The notes beneath the pieces are model-generated. The model worked only from the letters and a program-made list of their open reading frames with translations. It was not told the DNA's origin and searched no databases. Positions 8,676-17,304 of a DNA stretch of 64,000 bases are shown here, one piece after another (the first letter of the stretch is position 1; each line of letters begins with the position of its first letter). The position numbers and the translations under genes are program-made. The stretch is from NCBI GenBank assembly GCA_015060065.1, contig SUZF01000011.1, positions 1 to 64,000 on the forward strand. Reading direction: 5' to 3'. Source of the stretch: Rikenellaceae bacterium (GTDB lineage: Bacteria; Bacteroidota; Bacteroidia; Bacteroidales; Rikenellaceae).

Positions 8676-9596
8676 TTACTTCTTTTTGTTGTTCCAGAGA
8701 TGTACATTCACACCGATACGTATATCTGCCACATTCACGCGGAAGCGCATCTGTGAGTTCCAGCGCGAACCGGTAACTGCTCCTGCGGCATCACGCTGCT
8801 TGATAGAGTTGTATTGCAGACCTCCAAGACCGACCGAAACCGTGGCACAGACATTCGGGAAGACATATACAGCCAAGCCGGGGCTGAAATTGAGTTTTGC
8901 GCGGAAGGTGTCGGAGTTGCTCTTCGAGACGCTGGCGGGAGTTGTCGTTCCATCCTCATTCTCGACGGCACTCTTGGTTATGGTTATGGTCTGACTTCCG
9001 GTCTGTGCCGAGAGTTCCAATTCGCTGAACAGACCGAATCGGCCTCTCTTGTCGAGCGGAACATATGAGCGGTGGAAGATGCCGAAAGAGTAGTTGTTGC
9101 TCTGCAAGCCGATACCGCCAAATGAGATATCGCCCAAATCGATATTCTCGCCAAGATTGATGCTCGCATTGCCGAGCGAGCCGTTGATGTACGAATATCC
9201 GAAACGCAGACCCAAAACGTGGTTATTCGCCACGAAGTAGCCGATGTAGGGTTTTACCTGAACAATGGCTCCGTTGAGTTTGAGTTGGTCAAGAATCAGG
9301 TAGTAATCCGTGTCATCACTGGCGAGATTGCCATACGAAACCGTTAGACCAAGCATAATTTCGCCCTTGTAGGCATATACACCCTTGTTGATGTCACGAT
9401 TAAATCGTTTGGCAGTTGGCATAAAACGGCTCTTGACTACGCTCTCGGTACGAGTGGAGTCTGCCTGCTGAACCGGCGAGGCGGAGTTCTCTGTTGAGGT
9501 CGGGGCGAGCAGTTCGTCGCTTATATTGTCGGCATAGGAGCCAAACGCGACGAATATCATTGCAAGTGTTGCTATCAATTTTTTCATATTCATCAC
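8676..9596 (-). CDS. Outer-membrane beta-barrel protein (paralogue 1)
   Basis: 306 residues with a signal peptide (KKLIATLAMIFVAFGSYA), a ~60-residue Ser/Thr-rich linker, then alternating amphipathic strands such as YFVANNHVLGLRFGYSY and RFGLFSELELSAQTG, ending in a basic tail. The pattern is that of an eight- to ten-stranded barrel. It shares order and motifs with the next gene upstream (FGIFHRSYVPL here, VAALWRQYIPL there), so the two are tandem duplicates. Gaps of 3 bp on both sides indicate translational coupling. Confidence 0.8.
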   Translation of the reverse strand: MMNMKKLIATLAMIFVAFGSYADNISDELLAPTSTENSASPVQQADSTRTESVVKSRFMPTAKRFNRDINKGVYAYKGEIMLGLTVSYGNLASDDTDYYLILDQLKLNGAIVQVKPYIGYFVANNHVLGLRFGYSYINGSLGNASINLGENIDLGDISFGGIGLQSNNYSFGIFHRSYVPLDKRGRFGLFSELELSAQTGSQTITITKSAVENEDGTTTPASVSKSNSDTFRAKLNFSPGLAVYVFPNVCATVSVGLGGLQYNSIKQRDAAGAVTGSRWNSQMRFRVNVADIRIGVNVHLWNNKKK

Positions 9597-9599
9597 GTA

Positions 9600-10412
9600 T
9601 TATAAGTAAAAACCTACTCCCAAACCGATTGAGAGAATATTAACCTTGAAATTTATCGAACCACCGGAACGTTCGCCTGTTGATACTTGATTATGTACCT
9701 GACGAACATGCGCGTAGTTCAAGCCAAGAACGCCTACGTTGAGTTCGAGGGCGATGTTGTTGGTGGCAAATGCCACGATGCCGGGGTTAAGACCCACCGA
9801 GACGTTGTATCCGCTTTGGAAAGTACCTCTGATAGGCGAGCCTTCGGCAAATTTCGCCTGCGAACCACCGATGCAGAGTTGCATCTCGGTAAAGAGGGCA
9901 AAACGCTTGCTCTGACCGAGAGGGATATACTGTCGCCACAGTGCTGCAACCTCATAGGAGTGTTTCAGTGCGTGGAAATAGTCCACATTAAGACCTGCTC
10001 CTGCAATTGAAAGCGAGGCGTTATCCATCGAGAAGAGCGAGCGCCCGTATGCAAATCGAACACCGACAGCCATATTCTTCTTGGGTGAATAGGCAATCAA
10101 CGGACTCACTTTGACGGTATAGCCGTCGGATTGAATATCCTCGATAATCAGGAATTTGTAGTTGTTGTTCGAGTGTGTCGAATAGGATGCCGAGCCTCCG
10201 AAAATCCACTGACCCTTGGGTACGATTTCGGTGGAGAGCGACGAGATACCTCGCTGCTTACGCTGCTCGTTGGGGGTGAGTTGTTCGCACTCTGCGCTCT
10301 CAATCTTTGCGGGCGAGTCTGCACCGATAGCCGTCTCTCCGCCTCCGTGGGCGAAGAGCGGCAGTGTGATGAGTGACGCCAGAAGTGTGATTATAAATTT
10401 ATGTGTTCGCAT
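9600..10412 (-). CDS. Outer-membrane beta-barrel protein (paralogue 2)
   Basis: 270 residues with a signal peptide (HKFIITLLASLITLPLFA) and a short acidic linker. The beta-strand repeats include MAVGVRFAYGRSLF and RFALFTEMQLCIGG, and the C-terminus is hydrophobic with terminal YL, as in outer-membrane barrels. Its start overlaps the stop of the preceding lipoprotein gene (TAATG), so translation is coupled. The paralogue follows directly. With five lipoproteins in the operon, it may anchor or export part of a surface complex; that is inference. Confidence 0.8.
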   Translation of the reverse strand: MRTHKFIITLLASLITLPLFAHGGGETAIGADSPAKIESAECEQLTPNEQRKQRGISSLSTEIVPKGQWIFGGSASYSTHSNNNYKFLIIEDIQSDGYTVKVSPLIAYSPKKNMAVGVRFAYGRSLFSMDNASLSIAGAGLNVDYFHALKHSYEVAALWRQYIPLGQSKRFALFTEMQLCIGGSQAKFAEGSPIRGTFQSGYNVSVGLNPGIVAFATNNIALELNVGVLGLNYAHVRQVHNQVSTGERSGGSINFKVNILSIGLGVGFYL

Positions 10413-12499
10413 TAGTAAACCAATTCAATATCATCTACATACATATAACTATCGGTGCTACCTGTGAAGTAGTCGCCATAGCCACTGCAAGTGAGTGTGA
10501 GTACGAGGAAATTGGGTTTTGTGTTGTTGTCCTTATACTCGATGGGGATGGTAAGTTCGTGCCACTCCGTAGCCGAAGTTTTGCTCTCGAAGATGCCATT
10601 TGCAATGATATTGGGAGCCGTAGCAGGGTCGAACAGAGTCTCCGCCTCGTTGGTATTCACGCGGTATGGCTCGGTGCGGTCACACAAGCAGATAAATATC
10701 TTCGTAAGGTCGATACCCGACGTGTGGCTACCTTCGTTGATTGTTCCACAGTGATACTTGACCCACATACGTACAGCCTTTGGGCGTGCCGTGAAGGTAA
10801 AGGGCTTACCGAAATCTACAACGCCACCCATACCATCAATCTGCACAAACTTACCCACAAAGAGGTTTCCCGCAGCAAATTTGCCGATACCCATTACAGC
10901 CGCCTTCATCGACTTCATATAGGCACTCTTCTTGCCCGCCGAGCCTGGACGAATGTCGTCAGACGGATTCGTAAGGTTGCCCAAGTCGAGGCTTCCCGTA
11001 GCGTGGTTACCACTATCCCAAGTAGCACTCAAAAGACTCGATGTCGGACACCAAATCTTGTTATCTTTGCTGGTCCAATTTTCGAGGTCTGCTTCGGGAA
11101 TCTGTGCGCCTATGGGGGTGTTGATGCTCAACAGACCACCCACCTGCTCGCCATTTACAAAGAGAGCATACTCATACGACTTGCCTGCTGCAAAGTCTGT
11201 TGCCTGTGCAGTGTATATATTTGCACTTGACGATGCTTGTGCCGTAAGTTCGCTCCACGAGCCTCCGGCAAGACGATACTTGACAACGACGCTCGTTGCT
11301 GCGGGGTCGAATGCTACGCCCGTAAAGTCTGCGGTATTGAACCAGAGGTCGTAGTTGCTACCGAGATGGGCTACGCCCTGCGTGCAGAATATTACAGGCA
11401 CTTGTGCCTCGCCACCATCCTGGTCAGTAACTTTGAAGAGCATATCGTGGTTTCCTCCTGCCATCGCAGCGAAGAAGTCGGGCGAGAAGATTATATCGTA
11501 ATGCTTCTCGTCGTTCTGCACGACGCTGATACCGGCAACGGTGTCGTTCAGCAGGTCGTAGGTCGCGCCCTCCATTGTGAGAGTGAGCAGGTTGATGTTA
11601 GCCAGTGCCGCAATATTGAATGTGTAGTTGCTGTTCAAGACATACTGCACCTGTTCGGGGTCGAATCCGTCGCCCTTGACAGTCGGGTCGGGACTGAATG
11701 CGATTTTATCGTTGATAATCTCCTCCGTGGTGTCGATATCTACCTCAAACGAGAGCGTACCTCCAACACTCTTCGAGTATTTGAACGTGAGCGTATATTT
11801 GGTTGCCGCAGCAACATTCTCGATGATGCCGCTCTTCTCGACTGTGCCAATCTCCTCGTTGTCGCTCTTGCCGTGGAAGAACCAGTTGAGGGTTGTTTCG
11901 CCCTCCGGCATCAGGAAGTAGCCTGTGCCGTTATCCTCGAATCGAAGATATGGTACTTTGTCGGCCTTGACGCCTGCGGCATCGTACTCCTCGCCAATGC
12001 AGATATCGGCATAGGCTTCGAGATTGAGTTTCTGCGCTATGGTGCTGTCAAAGATTACCTGAACAACGCTGTTGAGCATCTTACAATCAACCTTTACGGG
12101 GGTAGTCAGCCCCGGCTCAACCGTAAAGTCGGCCTCGCCACGATAACTCAATTCCGAGAGGGTAGTCACTGCCTTGCTACCTACATCCACACGCACAGCA
12201 TAGTCGCCTGCGAGCAGAGCAAGTTGAGCGGGGACAGCCTCTGCCGATTTGTAGAGGCGAATCAACTCTTTGATACGCGTAGGTTCGCCCGTCTCGTCGG
12301 TCGTATCGGTGTATTTATAGACCCTCACGGTGCATTTGTCCATAGGGTTATACTCCTCGGAGGTGGTGTTTTTGGGGGTTGCAATGCTCAATCGCACCAC
12401 ACCGCTATCTGCGGGTGTTACAGACTGCTCGAAGGTATCATTTTCGGTACATGACACCATCGCGAGCATTATACCTATGTATAATATTATCCTCTTCAT
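10412..12499 (-). CDS. DUF4493-PCMD lipoprotein
   Basis: 695 residues with lipobox AMVSC near residue 17. The N-terminal ~270 residues fit DUF4493 (VRLSIATPKN, then LLAGDYAVRVDVGSKA and a hydrophobic core), a domain of Bacteroidetes surface lipoproteins. A middle region of beta-sandwich repeats follows, then a C-terminal PCMD domain (from ADLENWTSKDNKIW) closely similar to that of the 7080-8672 product. Fourth gene of the operon, 14 bp after the preceding gene and overlapping the next by 1 bp. Confidence 0.87.
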   Translation of the reverse strand: MKRIILYIGIMLAMVSCTENDTFEQSVTPADSGVVRLSIATPKNTTSEEYNPMDKCTVRVYKYTDTTDETGEPTRIKELIRLYKSAEAVPAQLALLAGDYAVRVDVGSKAVTTLSELSYRGEADFTVEPGLTTPVKVDCKMLNSVVQVIFDSTIAQKLNLEAYADICIGEEYDAAGVKADKVPYLRFEDNGTGYFLMPEGETTLNWFFHGKSDNEEIGTVEKSGIIENVAAATKYTLTFKYSKSVGGTLSFEVDIDTTEEIINDKIAFSPDPTVKGDGFDPEQVQYVLNSNYTFNIAALANINLLTLTMEGATYDLLNDTVAGISVVQNDEKHYDIIFSPDFFAAMAGGNHDMLFKVTDQDGGEAQVPVIFCTQGVAHLGSNYDLWFNTADFTGVAFDPAATSVVVKYRLAGGSWSELTAQASSSANIYTAQATDFAAGKSYEYALFVNGEQVGGLLSINTPIGAQIPEADLENWTSKDNKIWCPTSSLLSATWDSGNHATGSLDLGNLTNPSDDIRPGSAGKKSAYMKSMKAAVMGIGKFAAGNLFVGKFVQIDGMGGVVDFGKPFTFTARPKAVRMWVKYHCGTINEGSHTSGIDLTKIFICLCDRTEPYRVNTNEAETLFDPATAPNIIANGIFESKTSATEWHELTIPIEYKDNNTKPNFLVLTLTCSGYGDYFTGSTDSYMYVDDIELVY

Positions 12500-12513
12500 T
12501 ATCTACACTCTTT

Positions 12514-14208
12514 TTAGTCCAAATCCGACAACATCAGTGTTTTGACCGTCACTCCGCCATCTGCATCCGTTATGGTCATCACAAAATCGTGATTTCCGCT
12601 ACCTGTGATATCCAACAAGTTGAGGAATTGCGAGATTGAGAATGCAACGAAGGTCTTATTTACGACATTCTCGCGAGTCGGGAAGCCAAGATTGTTCAGA
12701 CTCTGATTCATCTCGTCGGTTGCCGGATTGGCAAGGTCGAGGTGAGTATCCAGACCGATACCTACGAGGCTGTTCTTGTCGAGGGTTGCCGAGTTGATAT
12801 CAACAGTAAATCCGACGATACCGGCCTCACTTGCTACCTCAATCTCTGCGGTCAGATCCTCTGTGATTTCGTAGCGGGTGTCGATGTCATAGCCCACCCA
12901 TGTAACCGTGGGGCCTCCGGCACCGGCTTTGATTGTCAGGCTCTTGGTCGCTTCGAGTCCGCTCTCGTCAGTGGCCGTAATTGCAAAGGTGTGAGTTCCG
13001 GCATAGGCGTTGAGTTGCTTCATCTGCGCCTGCATATTGAAGGTTACGCTCTCCTTGCCGACGATGCTCGCTCCGGTGGGGTAGCCGAGGATGCCGAGGA
13101 TAGTCGATGCCGCGCCCGGATTGCACATATCGAGCGATGTGGGGACATTCGAGCCTGCCAATGCTGCGATAAAGTCGGCATTGGTCGATGAGATATCAAC
13201 CTTCAAACCTGCCAACAGATTCACTGCCGAGACATTGATGCGGACAGGTACCGTGCAGTCACCATACGCATCGAACATCGAGTCGGTGAGCGTGAGCGGC
13301 TGGTCAATATCGTTATCAACCCAGATAATCTGCGGAGCATTCTTCAAATCCTCATCATCAGCGATAACGCTCTCGACGAGCAACGACGAGGTCTCGACCT
13401 TGATAGTCTCGTCAAATACCCAATTCTCAACCTCGACACGAACATCGATATTACCGTCGCTCGCGTGTTCGATGATGATGGTAATCTTGCGCCACTGACC
13501 GGCCTTTACATTGTTGATTTTCGAGGTCATTTCGAAAGATGAACTCTGACCCTCCTCAACCTCGCGGAAACTTCCCGTGATGGTAAGATTAAGGGTGTTG
13601 AGCAGGTCGAGGGGTGCGAAATAGACAGCACGATTCTCTGTGAACGAGAAGTCTGCGCTATTTTCGCCAAGGGCGATATTTACCTTGGTGTCATCCGCCA
13701 AAATCTCGGCAATGTCAGTGGTGTATTCAACCGAAACCTTGATGCTTGCCAACTTGCAGATGATTTTGCCGATAGAGGTCTCTTGCAGACGCTTGATTTG
13801 GAACTCTTTGGTTGCTCCATAGGTCGGAGTCTCCCACGCCATTGCAGGCGTTACGCCCGAATAGACATTGAGTGTGTAGGTGCCTACGTCGAGAGCGATA
13901 GGCTCGCTCGGACACTCCGAATATTTGAACGAGTGCAACTTCTCGCCTGCACTGTTGATGATATCGACCGTAAAGTCGCTGACGTTGATCTCTGCGCGGG
14001 TCTTATCTGCCGATTTCAGACCTGCGATAATCTCCGTATCGCTCAAAACCGATACGTTCAATCCCGATAACGAGAGATAGCCGATATTATCGGTGGTCTC
14101 GTTCTCTTCTCCCTCGTAGCGGATATCATCATCCACACAGCCCGTTGCCACTACCGTAGCAAGGAGGAGGGTCATTGCAATTTTGCTAAATATCTTCATC
14201 GTTTTCAT
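12514..14208 (-). CDS. DUF4493 lipoprotein with C-terminal Ig-like repeats
   Basis: 564 residues with lipobox VATGC near residue 24. Residues about 40-270 are DUF4493-like (GYLSLSGLNVSV, LDVGTYTLNVYSG). The rest is two or three repeats of ~120 residues containing PTVTWVGYDID- or PQIIWVDNDID-type starts and ending in GTHTFAITATDESG or GNHDFVMTITDADG, as in cadherin/Ig-like cell-surface modules. No enzyme motif was seen. Third gene of the operon, 8 bp from the preceding gene. Confidence 0.82.
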   Translation of the reverse strand: MKTMKIFSKIAMTLLLATVVATGCVDDDIRYEGEENETTDNIGYLSLSGLNVSVLSDTEIIAGLKSADKTRAEINVSDFTVDIINSAGEKLHSFKYSECPSEPIALDVGTYTLNVYSGVTPAMAWETPTYGATKEFQIKRLQETSIGKIICKLASIKVSVEYTTDIAEILADDTKVNIALGENSADFSFTENRAVYFAPLDLLNTLNLTITGSFREVEEGQSSSFEMTSKINNVKAGQWRKITIIIEHASDGNIDVRVEVENWVFDETIKVETSSLLVESVIADDEDLKNAPQIIWVDNDIDQPLTLTDSMFDAYGDCTVPVRINVSAVNLLAGLKVDISSTNADFIAALAGSNVPTSLDMCNPGAASTILGILGYPTGASIVGKESVTFNMQAQMKQLNAYAGTHTFAITATDESGLEATKSLTIKAGAGGPTVTWVGYDIDTRYEITEDLTAEIEVASEAGIVGFTVDINSATLDKNSLVGIGLDTHLDLANPATDEMNQSLNNLGFPTRENVVNKTFVAFSISQFLNLLDITGSGNHDFVMTITDADGGVTVKTLMLSDLD

Positions 14209-14216
14209 AATTTTAT

Positions 14217-15002
14217 CTATTCAGGTAGTGCATCGTCATTAAGTTCGTTGTCAATAGTAACCTCATTCACAACTTTGTCGTTCAGCGAGATTTCGATAGT
14301 GGCACCGCCTGCCTGCTCAACGTCAAACTTGACGGTGTAGCGGGTCTGCGGATTTACCTCCGTAAATATCTGCAACGGCAGGGCAATCTCCTCGCCGGTC
14401 TGCTTGATAGCGGTACATTCGATTGCAAACTGCTGCGGACGGATAAAGAGCAACTTGCTCATCGGCAATTCGATATCAAACTCTCCACCGGCCAAGGTTG
14501 TAACCTTGAATGTTGCCGAGGTGAAGTAGTTGTTGAAATTGTCGGTACACTCCACTGCAACCAACGAGTGCTTGATGTTGGCAGTAATCACGGCATTGGT
14601 AACCTTACGTGCCGTAACCGTAATCTGCTCCTCGCCTGCAAAGTAGGGTGCAATGTCGAAGCCTTCGAGCGTGGGGTCGCCATAAGCCGCTTTGAGCGTA
14701 TAACTGCCCTCCGGGAAGTAACGCTTCTCCGAGCCGAACTCGGCAATGGTTGCCCAACTTTGGGTTGAGTCATCGGCTGCCGAAATCAATTCGAGTGAGA
14801 ACTGCTCGCTCTCCGGCAGGGTCACTCCTGCGAGCGTAAAGGTATTGTCGGCAGTTGCGACACTTTTGAGCGACACATTTGACGATACGGCACCGCTCAC
14901 GCGGAGTTCTCCGTAGCCGACCGTCGGCTCTGTGTTGTCGGTGCAGGCAACCACCGCCATAGCGACGGCTGCGAGTCCGAGTGTTTTTAACAGATGTTTC
15001 AT
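14217..15002 (-). CDS. Small DUF4493 lipoprotein
   Basis: 261 residues with lipobox VVAC near residue 20 (MKHLLKTLGLAAVAMAVVAC). The body follows the DUF4493 layout: GYGELRVSGAV, a FPEGSYTLKAAYGDP strand-turn, then a second beta-rich half ending in an acidic tail. It looks like the single-domain version of the two larger DUF4493 proteins downstream in the operon. Gaps of 5 and 8 bp to its neighbours indicate co-translation. Function unknown. Confidence 0.82.
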   Translation of the reverse strand: MKHLLKTLGLAAVAMAVVACTDNTEPTVGYGELRVSGAVSSNVSLKSVATADNTFTLAGVTLPESEQFSLELISAADDSTQSWATIAEFGSEKRYFPEGSYTLKAAYGDPTLEGFDIAPYFAGEEQITVTARKVTNAVITANIKHSLVAVECTDNFNNYFTSATFKVTTLAGGEFDIELPMSKLLFIRPQQFAIECTAIKQTGEEIALPLQIFTEVNPQTRYTVKFDVEQAGGATIEISLNDKVVNEVTIDNELNDDALPE

Positions 15003-15007
15003 TATTG

Positions 15008-16714
15008 TTATTGTGCTATTGATATTCTTACGTTGTCGATATAGATGTAGTGGTCGTAGTACTTCACAAATTCGAGCATATCGGCACTGCGCTGCGATAC
15101 GGACTCGAATGCAATACGACTTGCATTTGTAGTATTCGCTACGGTTACGGTGCGCTCGGTAAAGTAATCCGAGTAGGAGACCGATGTCGCGCTCATCGAG
15201 ATTGCTGTTCCGTTGCTGATAGCGGTACCCGCATCGACTGCTCCCGACTTGGTGATATTACCCACGTAGCAGGTAGTGGAATCAGCCGAAGAGTCGGCAT
15301 TGAAGAGAATCTTGACCGTCACGCTCTTGCCCGACTTAATAGCCGACAGAGCCGGAGTATCGACCTGACCTTTGTATTGCTTTGACTGGTTCAGACCCGT
15401 CTCGAAACTGCAATTGACACGCACACACTGACCTGCCGAGATACTGCCGCGAGCAATGCTCCATCCGGGTAATCCATAACCTCCGAGGTCATTTCCACTC
15501 GGATTGACTGAACGGTTTGTTTCCGAAAATCCTTTATTCGTGGTAATACCGGAGAAATCCTCATAGAAGAGGTAGGGGATAGTGAGTGCCGGTACGACGT
15601 TGGTGATGTATGGTGTCAGTGTCGGCATCTTGAACGTGTTGGACACGATGGCATTGTTCGACTCGAATACGGCCGTAAGAGTCTGACCCGAATATGACGG
15701 CACGCTCCACTCGCCATCGAAAATCGTGTCGTAGGTGTTGCTGTCACTGCTCTCGCTGTATATGAATAGTTCGTTGCCCGACGAATCCTTGACCTTGAAC
15801 GACGTGATATCCTCACCGAGATAATTCTCGCCCAGAGAGAATCGAATGGTCGTGGTGAGGTTAAGTACGGGAATTGTGAGTTCCATCGGGGTTATATGAC
15901 CTGCCAAAAGTTGCTTATTGACGCTGAACTTCTTTGCCTTGGACTCGTAGCCGTCAGAGTAGGCAACGTAGGTAATGTCGCCATAGAGGAACGACGGATA
16001 GACCACCGCCCAAAATGTGTCGCCCGCCTGCTTTGGCTCGTCGAATTGGAATGTAATAGTATTGGTGCCATTAGTCAGCGTGGGCGAGATGCGTGGGCGA
16101 GAAACGTCAAAGGTTAAATCGCCCGCTACGGCCGATGGGAAGGTCATCTTAAACGCTGTGATAGGCTTGTCGAGCAGATTGCCGTCTTCGGGAATGGTAA
16201 TTTTGATTGCGTGCAAAACGTGCGAGAAGAGCATGTCGAGATTGTTCTCGCCATCAACGAGTTGCGGTGCGGTTATCGGCTGTGCAATCAGGATATCCGT
16301 CATGTTGTTCGAGCCATTCTGCACGGCAGGAATCGTGTATGAAGCCTTTGTGCCGTTAATTGCGGTGGGGGCAGGCGATGAGGCGTAATAGGTGTATTCG
16401 CCCTCGCTCATTGCCGGCATATTTGCCGAGAAGTAGGCGAGTCTCTTCGATGAACTGTAATGCAACATCGAGAGTACGCTTCCGTTCAGTGCATAGGTGT
16501 CGTCCGACGCCTTTGCCCAGAGTGCTATCTTGTCGCCCTTGACCCATATTGCCGAGCCGTCATCGGCGACCTCGGTTCTCGACTCGACCGAAATCGGTAC
16601 TCCGAGCGAGACGTTTATGGTTTGGTTGTCGGTGCGGGGTAACTCTTCGTTCTTGTTGCACGAGGCGAGCGATACCGCACAAATTGTTAGGAGTGTAAGT
16701 ATTGTTTTCTTCAT
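15008..16714 (-). CDS. Fimbrillin-like lipoprotein, first gene of the surface operon
   Basis: 568 residues with lipobox LASC near residue 19. The N-terminal ~290 residues follow the fimbrillin family (Mfa-like) pattern: VSLGVPISVESRTEV, AIWVKGDKIALWA, the EGEYTYYASSP strand, then DMLFSHVLHAIKITIP. The C-terminal ~200 residues, from LFYEDFSGITTNKGF, look like a jelly-roll carbohydrate-binding-type module ending YIYIDNVRISIAQ. It may be a shaft or adhesin subunit. No Mfa1/FimA assembly genes (such as FimB or FimC) are nearby, so assembly into a true fimbria is not shown. Confidence 0.82.
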   Translation of the reverse strand: MKKTILTLLTICAVSLASCNKNEELPRTDNQTINVSLGVPISVESRTEVADDGSAIWVKGDKIALWAKASDDTYALNGSVLSMLHYSSSKRLAYFSANMPAMSEGEYTYYASSPAPTAINGTKASYTIPAVQNGSNNMTDILIAQPITAPQLVDGENNLDMLFSHVLHAIKITIPEDGNLLDKPITAFKMTFPSAVAGDLTFDVSRPRISPTLTNGTNTITFQFDEPKQAGDTFWAVVYPSFLYGDITYVAYSDGYESKAKKFSVNKQLLAGHITPMELTIPVLNLTTTIRFSLGENYLGEDITSFKVKDSSGNELFIYSESSDSNTYDTIFDGEWSVPSYSGQTLTAVFESNNAIVSNTFKMPTLTPYITNVVPALTIPYLFYEDFSGITTNKGFSETNRSVNPSGNDLGGYGLPGWSIARGSISAGQCVRVNCSFETGLNQSKQYKGQVDTPALSAIKSGKSVTVKILFNADSSADSTTCYVGNITKSGAVDAGTAISNGTAISMSATSVSYSDYFTERTVTVANTTNASRIAFESVSQRSADMLEFVKYYDHYIYIDNVRISIAQ

Positions 16715-16733
16715 AATTTCTGCTCAACAACGG

Positions 16734-16741
16734 CAAAAATA
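16734..16741 (-). promoter_or_regulatory. -7 box of the seven-gene operon
   Basis: TATTTTTG on the minus strand, 20 bp before the start codon at 16714, preceded by an AT-rich -33 region with no perfect TTTG. It is the only promoter-like site found for the operon, which has no internal gap over 14 bp. Confidence 0.5.
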
Positions 16742-16815
16742 ACTCTCCTTATACAATATATAAAATATATTCAACGAAACCCCCACTTTTCCCCACGAAC
16801 AGCCACCAACAATCA

Positions 16816-16848
16816 CAAAAAAGCCTCGGCATAAACCGAGACTTTTTG
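16816..16848. terminator. Terminator of the fabD-SRPBCC operon
   Basis: CTCGG-cataaa-CCGAG core with an interrupted stem extended by A and T runs on the two sides. It lies between the SRPBCC gene (ends at 16875, minus) and the next minus-strand operon. Confidence 0.75.
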
Positions 16849-16874
16849 TGAAAGCAGAGAATTGTAAATTTTGT

Positions 16875-17288
16875 TTAGTACGGTATCGAGTTAAAGGACT
16901 TTGCCAATCCTTCGACAATTTGGTCGAGTGCGCCCTGAATCTTGCTGCCGACCATCATTCGCATCATCATATTGAGTTCGGCATGCAGCACCAGTCGAAT
17001 TCGGGTGTCACGCTCCGACACGGAGTGTAACTGAATCCAGAACGAGAAATCAATCGGCACACCACCATCGTCGCCCGTGATTTTCACATACTTTGGCTGC
17101 TCCTTGTCGATGATTTGGAGTTTTACGGTAAAACCCTTCGCCTTGAACGAGCAGTGGTTCTCGTCAGCCTGCCACTCTTCGACCTTGTCGGCAAGTGCGG
17201 GGGTGAGGTTGTCGAAGCGGCTTATCATCGTATAGACCACCTCGGCAGGAAGTAGGATTTGTTGCTGTTTCGATTCGTATTTTTCCAT
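16875..17288 (-). CDS. SRPBCC-fold small-molecule-binding-like protein
   Basis: 137 residues counted from MEKYESKQQQILL. The longer open frame starts inside the end of fabD and is less likely. The beta-alpha-beta order of the START/polyketide-cyclase-like SRPBCC superfamily is recognisable: ILLPAEVVYTMISRFDN, CSFKAKGFTVKLQII, then RIRLVLHAELNMMMRMM and a C-terminal helix. The ligand is unknown. It follows fabD by 16 bp, so a link with lipid metabolism is possible but unproven. Confidence 0.75.
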   Translation of the reverse strand: MEKYESKQQQILLPAEVVYTMISRFDNLTPALADKVEEWQADENHCSFKAKGFTVKLQIIDKEQPKYVKITGDDGGVPIDFSFWIQLHSVSERDTRIRLVLHAELNMMMRMMVGSKIQGALDQIVEGLAKSFNSIPY

Positions 17289-17304
17289 ATTTTTTAGAGT
17301 TTTT

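Noticed and set aside
11237..12454. 405-codon plus-strand frame opposite the DUF4493-PCMD gene
   Set aside because: Antisense shadow of a well-supported lipoprotein gene within a coupled operon.
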